A DNA stretch of 64,000 nt from Omphalotus guepiniiformis. Its lineage: Eukaryota; Basidiomycota; Agaricomycetes; Agaricales; Omphalotaceae. The first letter of the stretch is position 1; each line of letters starts with the position of its first letter. The stretch covers positions 372,001 through 436,000 of the forward strand of contig JAQOOI010000019.1 in assembly GCA_028554645.1 (NCBI GenBank), in the 5' to 3' direction. Below the pieces are notes generated by a model that searched no databases, had not been told where the DNA came from, and saw only the letters and a program-made list of their open reading frames with translations. Positions 53,487 to 64,000 of this stretch are shown here, piece by piece. Position numbers and translations under genes: made by a program.

Positions 53487-56075
53487 TTATTTTCGTCGTA
53501 AATGTAAATCAGGAAAATTGTATGACGACTGTCGTACGAATGTGACTCTACAATGCCACTTCGCAGGTTGAGTTGTATCCAAAGAGATAGTAAGATTATC
53601 TTTCAGTATGAAATTGTCTGCATCTTCGGTAACAATGTTCGGTATCTTCTTTCCATCCCAATCGCATGATAGTGTCCAGCCAATAATGAACACTCTATCC
53701 CCACTAATCAACATGCATTTATCCGAATTCGGTACAGGCGAGACTAAAGCACCTTTCTCAGGTACTTTGTCGTCGTATGAAATGACTCTGTCTCTGTCAT
53801 CATGTGCAGAACTGATCTGAACAAAGCGTATGTTTGGACTGTTCTGGCCTGATCGTAAGCCCCAGCGCTCAAATGCACCTGCACCCGATGTGACATTTGA
53901 ATACCAATCCACCTCGAATGTATCGAGTTCGTAGCCCGATTCGAAGATGACAGGATCGTAATGCTTCCCTTTTTCGCCTTCCTTCCGTTCTCCGTCCACT
54001 TTACCGCATTCCCACCTATAGCGTGTCTTTCCGGCCATTATCGCCGGCATAGTACGCATCTCGACTTTTTTCGGCATATCCATCACCTCATGGATGAATT
54101 CGTACCGCCTGACGAAAGTATCTGCGAGATTTTTGTATCGAGATAGATCATCTTCAAGCCGCTTTGAGTTCTCCTTATGTTGAAATTGAGTCAAATCCGT
54201 CCGTCTGAGCTCATACACTTTGAGGGCTGAACGGATTTTCTTACGATCTTGATCGTATTTCTGTAGAGCAGGATGGTGCAGACTGGTTTGTAATTCCGCG
54301 TACATGATGCGCATATCGTGAACCTTCTCAAATATCCTTCTAGGGACGGAGCTTTGTCGAGAAAGTTTTGCATTAAGGGATCTAGGCTCAAGATTTAAAC
54401 AATTTACTGATTAAATCCAAAAGGTATACCAGACGTACTGGTAATGATGCAGCACAGCTTGGCAATAGGCTCCTCGTGGCTCCTTCATAATATTCGGTAG
54501 CAAATTGAAGGCGCTTTCAACAGAAAGTAGATCACTTGAAAACTTTGATTTATCAGTCGAACATCCAAAGGTTTCGATCTGAACTCGCAGCATAGTGCAG
54601 TTCTGCGACTCCGAACGAGACTTTTCGTGTCTAGCAACGGCATTGATGAAAGTATGGACGAGCGCCTGGGCTTCTTTCTCGTGTGAGGCGGTGACCTTGT
54701 CAGCACGGACTCTGAATTTGAGAGATTTTACGATTGCAAAGTCAGACTCTCGGTGTGAACAAGTATATAACGGCACTTACCCACAAACAACAATCACGTT
54801 GATACTGTAGCTACGCTGGAAGCCTGCTACGTAGTAGTCGCCATATTGATCCTGGAAATGCTTTTCTGGCATGTTCTCAAGTCCTCTCTGGAGAGCAGGA
54901 TTTTCTAGGTACTGCATTTCCGAAATACCTGCTTGTTTGTACTGAACTAATATCGTGGACGACGATATTTGTTTCGATAAGTCAGATGCTAGCCGCGTGC
55001 CCGCACCTACGGATACGGGGTGGGCATTGATAGTACCACGTACTCCCACTTCGTAGCCATTGTGAGTGCCGGACGACTCATTCCTTTGTATCACACTGAG
55101 GTCAATCACGCCTTTCATTGGTTCCATTTCCAGCAGCGGCGGAATGTGAATTGTTTTTAGAGCGGAAGTAGGCGTAGTGTTGCCTGTTAGGGCGTTAACG
55201 CCATAGCCCAATCGAAAGGCCTCCTCCCATGGTAGCTTAACGATACTGTCCAGCTCGAAAGAAGGCCCATCACCTATTTTGTAGGTCTGACAATTGTGCA
55301 TACAATTGTGCAGTGTGTCAGCACAGTACCACCTCTTGGAGCCAGCGAACCCTCAGTACCTTTGATGCCGCAGAGCTAGGTCGTTCACTGTCTGTTTGTA
55401 CGCGGCCAAAGCTTACACATTTGAGAGCCGGTGCTAAAGGGAAATCCAGTCTATCTGTCGGGTGTTTTGGTCTTGAATACAATAAGGTCACAATGACTCG
55501 AACAGCCTCGGGATGCTGTAAATCATATATGATATAGTTTAGCTGAGTCACACATAGAAACAGAAAATGCGTCTCACTGCTTCCAATGAACCCTTATCCA
55601 CCTTGTCGCACTTCGACCCAAACACCACCATGACCCCATCTTTGAGCTCCTGGGGTACATCTGGCTTCAAAACGCCCTTGTGTTCGACCCAAGTACGCAA
55701 TGATGATCCTATATCAATTATATACACCTAGATATGCCACAGTCAATCATACCACAGACGGCGTAGTAATTCCGGTATGTAAGCACCTTGGACTCTCTGA
55801 ATTTTATTAGAGCGTGTTTCCGGCTCATCGCGGTGGAACCGAAAGATCTGCCGATTACAACTTCCTTGCCACTGTCTTTGGTGGAGTCTTTGTAGAATTC
55901 GCAAGTTCCGGGCTCGCTCTTGGAAAACGGCAGGTCTTCACAGACGAACTTCACACCTATCGGACAGGAAAGTACATGGTCAACAGACATTGAAAGCAGG
56001 ATTACCTTCTACCTTGCGACGAGTGCTGATATCCTGATTGGTTTTTCTGTTGTGCTTGACCTTTTTGCGAGTCAT
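53487..56075 (-). CDS. FHA-domain protein with MACPF-like central region
   Basis: Start at 56075 (MTRKKVKHNRKTNQD, strongly basic) and end at 53487, with about seven or eight exons.

Residues about 20-150 form an FHA domain: GKEVVIGRS, MSRKHALIKF and VYIIDIGSSLRTW follow the GR..SRKH..I..I.D.GS pattern for phosphothreonine binding.

The middle (55300-54420) has a phrase like the start of MACPF proteins (GYGVNALTGN), an alternating beta region (VGAGTRLASDLSKQISSSTI) and QDQYGDYYVAGFQ, which resembles the YGTHF signature of pore-forming MACPF domains. This assignment is tentative.

The C-terminal part (54380-53487) starts with a helical, coiled-coil-like segment and ends in a beta-rich domain with several Trp.

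There is no signal peptide, so it is intracellular. The role is unknown. Confidence 0.6.
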
Positions 56076-56915
56076 GATGGTCGTCGATAGCGAAGAATAT
56101 GATCTCTAGCGCCAGCTAGTCTTCCAAGTCAAACTATATATACTGCTATGGAATCAAGATTACGCAAGGGTTAACGCGCTATATTAGTATATAAGCGCCA
56201 GGCTCTAGCGCCCGTGACCTTTACATAACTGTACATCCAGATACTTTACCCCGGTTCAGTGGCGCCAGTGAGTTCACGGCAGTACTTGCATTTCGTGATC
56301 ATGTTCGCTGTCAGTGTTACCTCGGCAAGTGTGTATTTGATTAGTCCTCCGTTCATGTACTTACCCTTGCCACATTTTTCACCCTTCGTGGTTGCGGAAA
56401 TGAACTTTGCGGCGCCACCATTCCTTTCTCAGCGCCAATTTGGCGCTTATTAGAATGCGGCGATATGATTGGCTAAGGAGTAGCTACTACATAGCGGGCC
56501 GGTCTTCCAAGAGTTCGACATTGAGGCGATGAATACACGGTTCTCCCGCAATCTTCTACATTTATGTGTTCCAGAAGTCAGTTGTTCTCATTTGAACTTA
56601 AACTTGCTCTAGTTCTCTATTACTGTGCATTCTGAACCCGTAAAATGTTTGGTAATGTCAAAAGTTAGTCCAAACTAACTGTAACTTAACTAGATGTTTT
56701 CTTGGAAAAGTCGGTTGTGACCTGTGAAGCGGAATTACCGAAGCAAGTGAACCGCACGCCACTGAAAAAGAGGTGAAACCGAGTGAAACAGCAGGAAACA
56801 ACAGTGGAATTAATTGCACGATTTCGGGGGGGTGAGAAACATGTAGGGAAATTTTGGTGAACGTGCGGTGAAGATTTCAACGGGCACTTGAGCGGAATTT
56901 TCAAAACAATGTTCA

Positions 56916-57091
56916 GTGCAGTCTCAACACAATGTTCAGGGTAGTTTTCCGGAATTTTCAACACAATGTTCAGGGCAGTTTTCCGGAATTTTCAACACAA
57001 TGTTCAGGGCAGTTTTCCGGAATTTTCAACACAATGTTCAGGGCAGTTTTACGGAATTTTCAAACACAATGTTCAGAGCAGTTTTCCAATG
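56916..57091 (+). repeat. 34-bp minisatellite, about five copies
   Basis: The unit GGAATTTTCAACACAATGTT, continuing CAGGGCAGTTTTCC, starts at 56951, 56985, 57019 and 57053 (exact 34-bp spacing), with a diverged copy before and a partial one after. Confidence 0.92.
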
Positions 57092-57298
57092 ATGGCAGGT
57101 GGAACTTGTGAAGAAACAAATCACGTATACTGAAATTGATTGAAACGCAGCGGAAAAGAAAAGGAAATGGTGCGGAATCGAAGGGCAAGCCGAATAACGA
57201 AAAAGTGGCGGTTCATCTGGGTATAAGGCTGAAAACAAAGTGGAAGATCCCGGAATTCTGCCAACAAGCCAGTGGCCAACATTTCTGGTGATTTACAG

Positions 57299-57495
57299 TG
57301 GGAAATCTGAGGCAGATATCAAGTTAACGGAAACTAACTGGAAATTACGGTGGAAATTAGTCGGTGGAAAGCAACATATGAATCAGACAGAACTGAGGAA
57401 TTGTGGTGGACTCACTGGGACAGAATGGAAATCTGAGGCAGATATCAAGTTAAGAGGTTAACGGAAACTAACTGGGAATTACGGTGGAAATTAGT
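57299..57495 (+). repeat. Diverged repeat of about 121 bp
   Basis: TGGGAAATCTGAGGCAGATATCAAGTTA..CGGAAACTAACTGG recurs at about 57299-57370 and 57424-57495; the second copy carries an extra AGAGGTTA. Related GTGACGCACCAGTGGAAAT words recur at 57622 and 57737. Confidence 0.8.
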
Positions 57496-57881
57496 GTCAC
57501 GAAAGCCTGGAAACTGTGGAATCACTACCAAAAATGAATGGAAATCATATTGTTGACACCTAAAGAAAACATAATGGAAATTTCTTGGAATCCGCCACGC
57601 CATATTTTTGCAGTAAGAGCAATGACGCACCAGTGGAAATGTGAGAATTACGATGGAAAGAGCACAACCATAATAGGACACACGGTGAAAACTGCGCAAG
57701 GAAACAGATGAACAACACCTGGAAACAGAGAAATGGTGACGCACCAGTGGAAATACAGGGATAAAAATGGAAAACTCTTGACATTGACAATGAAACACAG
57801 TGAAAACTCTGCAAGGAAATATATGAGTAAAGAAGGGGGTGTCCTGAAAACAACCGCGGAATGTGATTCGGAAATGTGAAT

Positions 57882-60581
57882 CTACTTCGTTTTCGCCTTT
57901 TTCTTCGGAGGCATATCTCCCAACTTCGTTATGTTCCCATACTCGTCCCTGTGCAGCACCCGACGTTTTGATTTCTTGTCTTCTTCTACCCACTGCTCCA
58001 GCTGTTCGGAGTACACCATGAAGCTATCCTGCTCGGTTGGTATGACATAACCTCTCCAATTCGGGGGCGGCGGCTTGTGGAAGAAATCTGGGTCGTCCAT
58101 CCACCCTCCACCTGTTTCGGACATCTGTGGGGATGGACCCCCATCCATCCCACCCGCATCTTCTGACTGGCGTGTTCGTCGAGTGACCAGAGCTCTTGAC
58201 TCCTTAACTCCTTTATGCTTTGGCCCTGCTCCTCGTGGCCTTTCCCTTTCCCGACGTCCTCTCGTCCGCACCCTCCCCCTAGTCTCTCCAGGCAATGCAA
58301 GCACTTCCACTTCGCTGTGAACACGTGCATCAGAAGTTGATGCGTCATTGACCAGCACCGTCGAAGACGATGGCACTGCAGTGCCGCCCCCGGTAGCAGG
58401 CGTCCGTTGGGGAGATGCCTCCATGGCATCTGTCTCGCTGCTTTGGAACCCTGAGTTGACCCGCTCCTCTGACACAATCGGCAGTACTGGTGCCACCACA
58501 CCCTCCTCACCCGCCTCCTCGGTAACGCCTGATAGAGGGGGTACACCTGGACTGGCAGCGTCACTCAAAGTCGGCGCAGTGCGTCCATCCTTCGATATCT
58601 CGATGGCATCCGTCTCGCTGCTTTGGGACCTTGAATCGACCCCCTCCTCTGGCACAATCGGCACTACTGGTGCCACCACACCCTCCTCACCCGCCTCCTC
58701 GGTAATGTCTGATAGAGAGGGTACACCTGGACTGGCAGCGTCATTCAAACCCACCGCACTCAGCGCAGTGCGTCCATCCTTCGATGCGTGGGGTCGCACG
58801 GCCCAGACAGCGTTTCCCTCCTGTGTCGCCTGTTGCAACACGTCCCCGTCGCCCTCGTTTCGCTGCAGTTCCACAACGCCTCCAGGTAGACCTTCTCCCA
58901 CATCGCGTACCGGGACCTCGGAATCGACATGTGCATTGTCAATGTCCTCCTCTCCTTCTTCCTCAACCTCACGGTCTTCCTGGGCCCAGCGCTTCCACTT
59001 GTCTTCCAATATCCCCTTTTCATAGAACACGAAAGGCAGGGTCGACCAAGAATTGGACGTTGCGCTGAGGTACGCGTTTATCGCTACCACCTCGTTATCA
59101 GACAGGAGAATCGGTGAACGCAGTGAGGCGGGGAAAAGGAAAGTCGAGGTATCGTAATATCCAGAGGGATCAGCGACTATCGCCCCCCATGGGATCGTCG
59201 ATATCTCACCGTCTCTCGGCCAGGCGTGGTCTGTAAGGCAAATCGTGACCTGGGCCTCAGCGATCGCGACTACGTGACTCACCCCATATTGCCTCAAAAA
59301 ACTTGCTGTATGCGGATCGATGTTCCTCCATTCTCGCCTTTGTGAAGTCCAAAACAGGAAAGACAGGTATCCCTGCCTCATTTCGTGGTATTGCTATCTT
59401 CTGTGCTGTGGCCTCTACACAGCAAACATTAGATACTTCCGCGTTTCAGGGGTCGAATTCATATCATCCTCACCACGAACAATTCGGCCGACCCAACCTC
59501 CGTAATCGTCCAAAAACGAAGTGTGGTCTTCGAAGCTTGCGCCGGCGGGAGTATCCGGAGGATCAATTCCCAATCTTATGCCCATGTGAGTTTTTTGGAG
59601 AACGCATACGAACATTTCGACTCACCGTATTGCCGTAAATCCAGTTGGAGACTGCACACTCTCGTAGGCCATCACCAATTGGAAGCCCACCTTTCCCAGC
59701 TGTCCGGAATCCCGCACTGCGCTCAATGTGTGAAGCGCCCCTCTTAAAAACTTGTTCACGTTACTACATAGTCTTTAGTTGGTACCTTGAATTTCACGAC
59801 CAGTGTTCCACTTACCTCTCCGTATCCTTCACAGCATTTTCAGCCCGACTCTCGTAAAGCTCTTGGTCCGCGTTTTTCCACAGCTCGGATGATGCTTTCT
59901 GGTACCAGCCCACGTTGCTCCCACGCATCGTCGCTGCGCCGACCATGGCCCCGTCGAGCTGAGTGTCCGTGACCTCACCGGCATGGCCAGCTCCCTGGCG
60001 AAGCTCTTTCATCTTTATCTTCACTGCATCCTTGTTCTCGCTCAGGAAGAGCTGTCGACCCGTTAATTTGCCTGCAAACGCAAAAAACACAGACGCGGCC
60101 TTTCGAGGGTCAGACAAAGACCCCCCCTCACCGTCCTCCAACGGTGTACGCGCCGGCCCAGAACCTTTGTCCTTATGAGTCGCCTCATAACCTCGATGTA
60201 CATATCTATTGAAGGCTTGCCCCACAGCCTATGTATGAGTGAGAAGTCAGCGGTCTGGTAGCACGCAATCTTGGCACCTTGGGACAATACCTTCACGAAC
60301 TTTGGGCCTGTAACACCCTGAAACGCTGGGTCATCCTTTAGCAGGCGTCCGACCGCATCTGCTCTCCACTGCTGCACTGCCAGAGGATACTTCTTGTTCC
60401 GCGGCCTATTGATCATGTCGTGGTCGTCCAAAATCTTGCACCAAGACGGAAAGAGCTTCTTCACTGCAGCGTGTTGGGCGGGTGAAAGGATCTCCTTGTG
60501 TTTAGGATCCTCCTCCTCGTCAGACAATGGATCCTCGTCCACATTGCGTGCCGTTCCCGTTGTACTATGTATGAGGTGCAT
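57882..60581 (-). CDS. Unrecognised multi-exon protein with internal duplication and C-terminal basic tail
   Basis: Chained exons on the minus strand: 60291-60581, 59816-60228, 59626-59763, 59574 to about 59440, one from about 59415, and a final exon to 57882. The junction near 59410-59440 is unresolved.

The early part has SPAQHAAVKKLFPSW, AFAGKLTGRQLF and a phrase NVNKFLRGALHTLSAVRDSG. From memory these resemble a large family of uncharacterised Agaricomycete proteins. The last exon is Glu/Pro/Ser-rich and holds two copies of a roughly 60-residue unit (ASPGVPSLSDITEEAGEEGV and ASPGVPPLSGVTEEAGEEGV). It ends with an Arg-rich stretch and MPPKKKAKTK, a likely nuclear signal.

The start at 60581 is the first good ATG; upstream exons are possible. 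Confidence 0.65.
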
Positions 60582-60849
60582 ATTATTACTATTGCATATC
60601 AAATCACTTGCGCGACGTACCCAGGACCAGACGGACCATCCCTCGCAGAAGATGAAGGGGCAGACATCCCGCGGCTTGCTGCGATTGTTGTTGTGGCAAG
60701 GTTTTCAGTGAAAGGACCAGAGTTTTCACAGGCTCGGTCAGTGTAGTAGGTTCCAACCAGCGAATACTCACTGAAACTACCTGAAACCCCGCTTGGATGC
60801 AAAGTTCACCCGTAAAATTTCGCCGCTGGGCCCTCTAGCACCGCATGCC

Positions 60850-61535
60850 CCCAACTCATCCTACCGCATGCTCTTCAAGCCGAGATCTCGTTCTTGACTC
60901 TCGATAGCAGCTCTGCAACGGGCCCATCGTTTTCGCGACCCTGTAGACGACTCTAAATCGGAATCAGTACAACCAGTTCATCAGAATCTCACCATGTTTC
61001 AACCTGTTTCAACTCATCCCTTTTCCAATTACCGTTCCATCTTCCTATCTTCCCATCTAACCCGTACATGTACATGTCACCCAACTCATCCTACCGCATG
61101 CTCTTCAAGCCGAGATCTCGTTCTTGACCCTCGATAGCAGCTCTGCAACGGGCCCATCGTTTTCGCGACCCTGTAGACGACTCTAAATCGGAATCAGTAC
61201 AACCAGTTCATCAGAATCTCACCATGTTTCAACCTGTTTCAACTCATCCCTTTTCCAATTACCGTTCCATCTTCCTATCTTCCCATCTAACCCGTACATG
61301 TACATGTCACCCAACTCATCCTACCGCATGCTCTTCAAGCCGAGATCTCGTTCTTGACTCTCGATAGCAGCTCTGCAACGGGCCCATCGTTTTCGCGACC
61401 CTGTAGACGACTCTAAATCGGAATCAGTAGAACCAGTTCATCAATATCTCACCATGTTTCAACCCATCCCATTTCCAATTGCCCTTCCATCTTCCTATCC
61501 TCCCTTCCATCTAACCCGTACATCCTCCCTGCCAT
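60850..61535. repeat. 230-bp tandem repeat, three copies
   Basis: CCAACTCATCCTACCGCATG begins at 60851, 61081 and 61311 (exact 230-bp period). Copies 1 and 2 are nearly identical; copy 3 loses TGTTTCAACT and diverges after about 61455. Each unit contains GTACATGTACATGTCAC at its end. No open frame spans the array. Confidence 0.95.
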
Positions 61536-61864
61536 CTAATCTGTACACCGCCTGTCCCGCTACGCTAGTGTCTGCGCCGGCCGGTACACCATCTGCTAAC
61601 TTCGGTTGAATCGCTATTCGATTTCAATCTTTTCATGGTCCACTCTGCCAGATTTTCCGCACGATTGGTTCCTTCTCGCGTAATTGTGTTCGGCGGAGCT
61701 AGCGCTTCATCTTCTAGCGCTTCATCTTGAGTGCCTGCCTGTTGCAATCATCGTCATACGTTCTGACAGTTTATGACTTTGAAAATGTGAACGTACCAGC
61801 AGAAACGTACCTGCAGTATACCTTGTTTCGTTCTTCCTCCATCACTTGTGCAGCAAGCTTCACT

Positions 61865-62793
61865 ATGCATCGCGACATATACGTGCAGCGATACGGTGAC
61901 GTCGCGTTGCGGTTCGATGGCACCGCAAAGCAAATGCTCGCTGCTGTCAACGCAGCTCTTGCCTGCGCTCTAAGATCATACTTTCCGCTGCCCACACACC
62001 CTTCGCGCGCACGCCTTCTCATTGATACGGGTGATCGATACCTTCCAGACTGCGGTCGGTATTTTATATATGTCAGTAATCCACCGATCACGTCACTTAA
62101 GACCATCTACTGACCTGGCTATGTGTAGTCTCGACGCCAGGGATTGCCTTATAAAGTTCGCGAACATGTCTCAGATCTCTCACTGGGAGACTGGGGAGCC
62201 CAGCTCTTGAACACCTCTAACATTCGTGAGCTGCTGGGTTTTCGCGAAAGTCTCACTTCCAAAGGCAGCCGACGTGACCCTCCGACTCTGGACTCTTTCA
62301 CCCCGCGTCGTGGTCGTGTACTACCTTTGTCTCCGGCAACCTCAGCGTCTACTCCAACACCTTCGACTCGGAGAGCGTTCGGTCGTCGCCTTTATGGCCG
62401 TCCGATCACCAGAGGGAGCGACGAGGAACCAGGGCCGTCAGACTTGGCCACTGCCAACAAAGTCACCCTGATGCTGTATATGAAGGTTTGTTGCCCATCC
62501 TCCGCCCCCAAATTTGACGCTTACCCGTGCTCCAGGATGGCGTTGACGCCTTGCGCTTGCTGGTTAGTAACCCAGGACAGCGGGTCTCCCTCCAAGACAA
62601 CAAACTGCTGCTCGGTGGTCATGATATTGAGCAAGGATTACATCGGTTTGAGGTCTCCAGGAAAGGCGCGGTGGAATGGCAGACTGTCCATTGGGCAACG
62701 TTGATACCTGCGCGTGATGGCTCTCTCTTATTTCTTCGTCTGGCCGGGGTCACCAACACCCCAGGGTGGGATCTGGACAAGAATTTTCTTTAG
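61865..62793 (+). CDS. Hypothetical protein of 273 residues
   Basis: Three exons (61865-62071, 62129-62485, 62536-62793) join in phase. The N-terminal part (MHRDIYVQRYGDVALRFDG, LIDTGDRYLPDCGRYF) is followed by DLSLGDWGAQLLNTSNIREL, a Ser/Thr/Pro/Arg-rich linker and a C-terminal part with GVDALRLLVSNPGQRVSLQD and FLRLAGVTNTPGWD. I do not recognise a domain. The open frame extends upstream to 61727 without an ATG, so an upstream exon is possible. It is convergent or independent relative to 57882-60581, with the 230-bp array between them. Confidence 0.6.
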
Positions 62794-64000
62794 TGCCTGC
62801 TGTCTCCTACCTGTCTCCTACCCCCAAAAAAACGCTATTCAATGTTACCTTCATTGGTGACCTTATGTTCCGTCCTTCTTATGTAGATCCATTGCTGTAC
62901 TAGACATAATCAGCGGCGTAATATGCCACTCGCACACAAATATGTGTAGAGATGTCTTTTGCAAACTGTTCATTGCGCACCAGCACCACAGCAAGAGTGT
63001 CGCGACTATATTAATAACGATTTCTACAAGCAAACGCCTGGAAGTATACCACCCTACCCCATAGCTATTCCGTCAGTCGACTTCAGAGCGACCCGCCTGC
63101 TGGGACCATAGGTCAGCAGGGGAATGATGGGGAGTTTGGGCTCAATGATGGGGGTTAGGGCTCAAGGCTGCTCAAGGACCATCGTTGTTTGGTCAGAGTT
63201 TCTGCCCACGCGATCGGCCGGCAAAGGCACCGCCACATCTTTCATCCGTTCATCCGAACAACGGGCTAACGATTGTTCCCAAAGTCTTACCTGACTTTGC
63301 CCAATGGTCCTACGATGCTTTCTGATATCTTCTCTGATATACAATAGCAATTTCATCCTCTTTACTGTCGCGCGCTAACGATTGTTCCCGAAGTCTTTCC
63401 TGACTTTGCCCAATGGTCCTACGATGTTTTCTGATATCTTCTCTGATATACAATAGCAATTTCATCCTCTTTATTTATTGTCGGGCGTCCATGGCAGGAC
63501 CACGCCAGACCACGCCGTGTAACCTCATGAATTCAATTGCCCGGCCCTACGTAAGAGTTTACCAATCTGCACTAGATTTTACCTTCTACAGTATATGCTT
63601 AGCCGAGACGAGCCGAGCCCGGTTAGTGCAATAAAACCGAAAAACCAAATATTAACAGTGTCCCAACGATGAGATTTGGGAAAGGCCTCTGGACCCCCCC
63701 TTGCTAAAGCATTTTCTGGTGCATTTGATTTATGTTTGCTGTAAGCGAGCCTGAGGAAAACCTGCTGAATACGGACGTAGATCCCGGGTACACGTGACTA
63801 TATTCCGCCTAGTGTTTCTATATTTGCTTGTCGCATTACGGGGATGATTTCGCACATAACTCGGAGCTAGATATATTTCAAATATTTTACTCGAAGTTTA
63901 GTGCCGGGCAAATTGGACCTAAGGCCTAAATTCTTATGGAAAGTCATCCATTATTTTATTGTGGTCCCGCACTCAACTGCGATGTTCACACCTTCTGCAG
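62794..64000. other. Terminal intergenic region
   Basis: Apart from the 109-bp duplication listed below I see no gene or element. Confidence 0.4.
63264..63482. repeat. 109-bp tandem duplication
   Basis: GCTAACGATTGTTCCC begins at 63265 and 63374. The two units share GACTTTGCCCAATGGTCCTA and GATATACAATAGCAATTTCA with few differences. Confidence 0.9.

Larger units (their letters stand above)
56076..57881. other. Intergenic region dominated by GGAAA-rich repeats
   Basis: 56076-56690 shows nothing recognisable. From about 56700 to 57870 the + strand is purine-rich with dozens of TGGAAA/GTGGAAAT words, a 34-bp minisatellite and a roughly 120-bp repeat, listed separately. No gene is supported. 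Confidence 0.5.

Noticed and set aside
62022..62210. Alternative open frame inside the 61865-62793 gene
   Set aside because: It lies in another frame across an intron; the three-exon model joins in phase and explains the region better.

Overview
The window is nuclear DNA of a mushroom-forming basidiomycete (Agaricomycetes). The evidence is the gene style: many introns of about 45-65 bp with GT..AG ends, frequent very short exons, CT-rich gene leaders, and a gene set typical of that class (GH16, thaumatin-like protein, divergent G-alpha, beta-trefoil lectins, GPI-anchored Ser/Thr-rich protein, chromovirus). All gene models below were assembled by hand by joining exons whose phases agree and whose protein follows the family. 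No transcript data were available.

Layout. 1-740 holds diverged tandem repeats and 741-4428 a long leader. 4429-10067 (+) is a PRM10/ThrE-type membrane protein with a very long disordered N-terminus. 10928-12006 (+) is cyclophilin H. 13753-15083 (+) is a secreted thaumatin-like protein. 16033-17321 (-) is an atypical short-chain dehydrogenase. 17553-19507 is a 5'-truncated LINE with a poly(A) tail and target-site duplication. 20452-21552 (+) is a GPI-anchored cell-wall protein and 22200-23380 (+) a GH16 glucanase. A formamidase-locus fragment lies near 23.6-23.85 kb. 24971-27709 (-) is a G-alpha-like protein. 28769-30298 (-) is an acetamidase/formamidase whose start codon lies inside a 570-bp inverted-repeat element (30279-30848). 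31287-35213 (-) is phospholipase D, 35636-36273 (-) an ankyrin protein, and about 36990-37655 (+) a decayed dehydrogenase copy.

Two related beta-trefoil lectin genes (38073-38771 - and 52655-53286 +) lie on either side of a complete 9.75-kb Ty3/Gypsy chromovirus (39133-48883, transcribed on -) and a cyclin-box gene (49400-52289 +). The chromovirus has identical 171-bp LTRs, a 5-bp target duplication and a polypurine tract. Its three main ORFs lie in one frame, separated only by TAA-ATG and by a single TGA. A fourth ORF lies after pol, on the same strand, and contains an intron.

The right end holds an FHA protein with a MACPF-like middle (53487-56075 -), a GGAAA-rich repeat field with a 34-bp minisatellite (56.7-57.9 kb), two unrecognised genes (57882-60581 - and 61865-62793 +), and 230-bp and 109-bp tandem repeats. 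The genes do not form one pathway. The region looks like ordinary housekeeping and secretory genes reshaped by local duplication and mobile DNA. The most notable items are the chromovirus expression layout with its extra spliced ORF, the element that supplies a gene's start codon, a 3-nt exon in cyclophilin H, and the FHA/MACPF-like protein.
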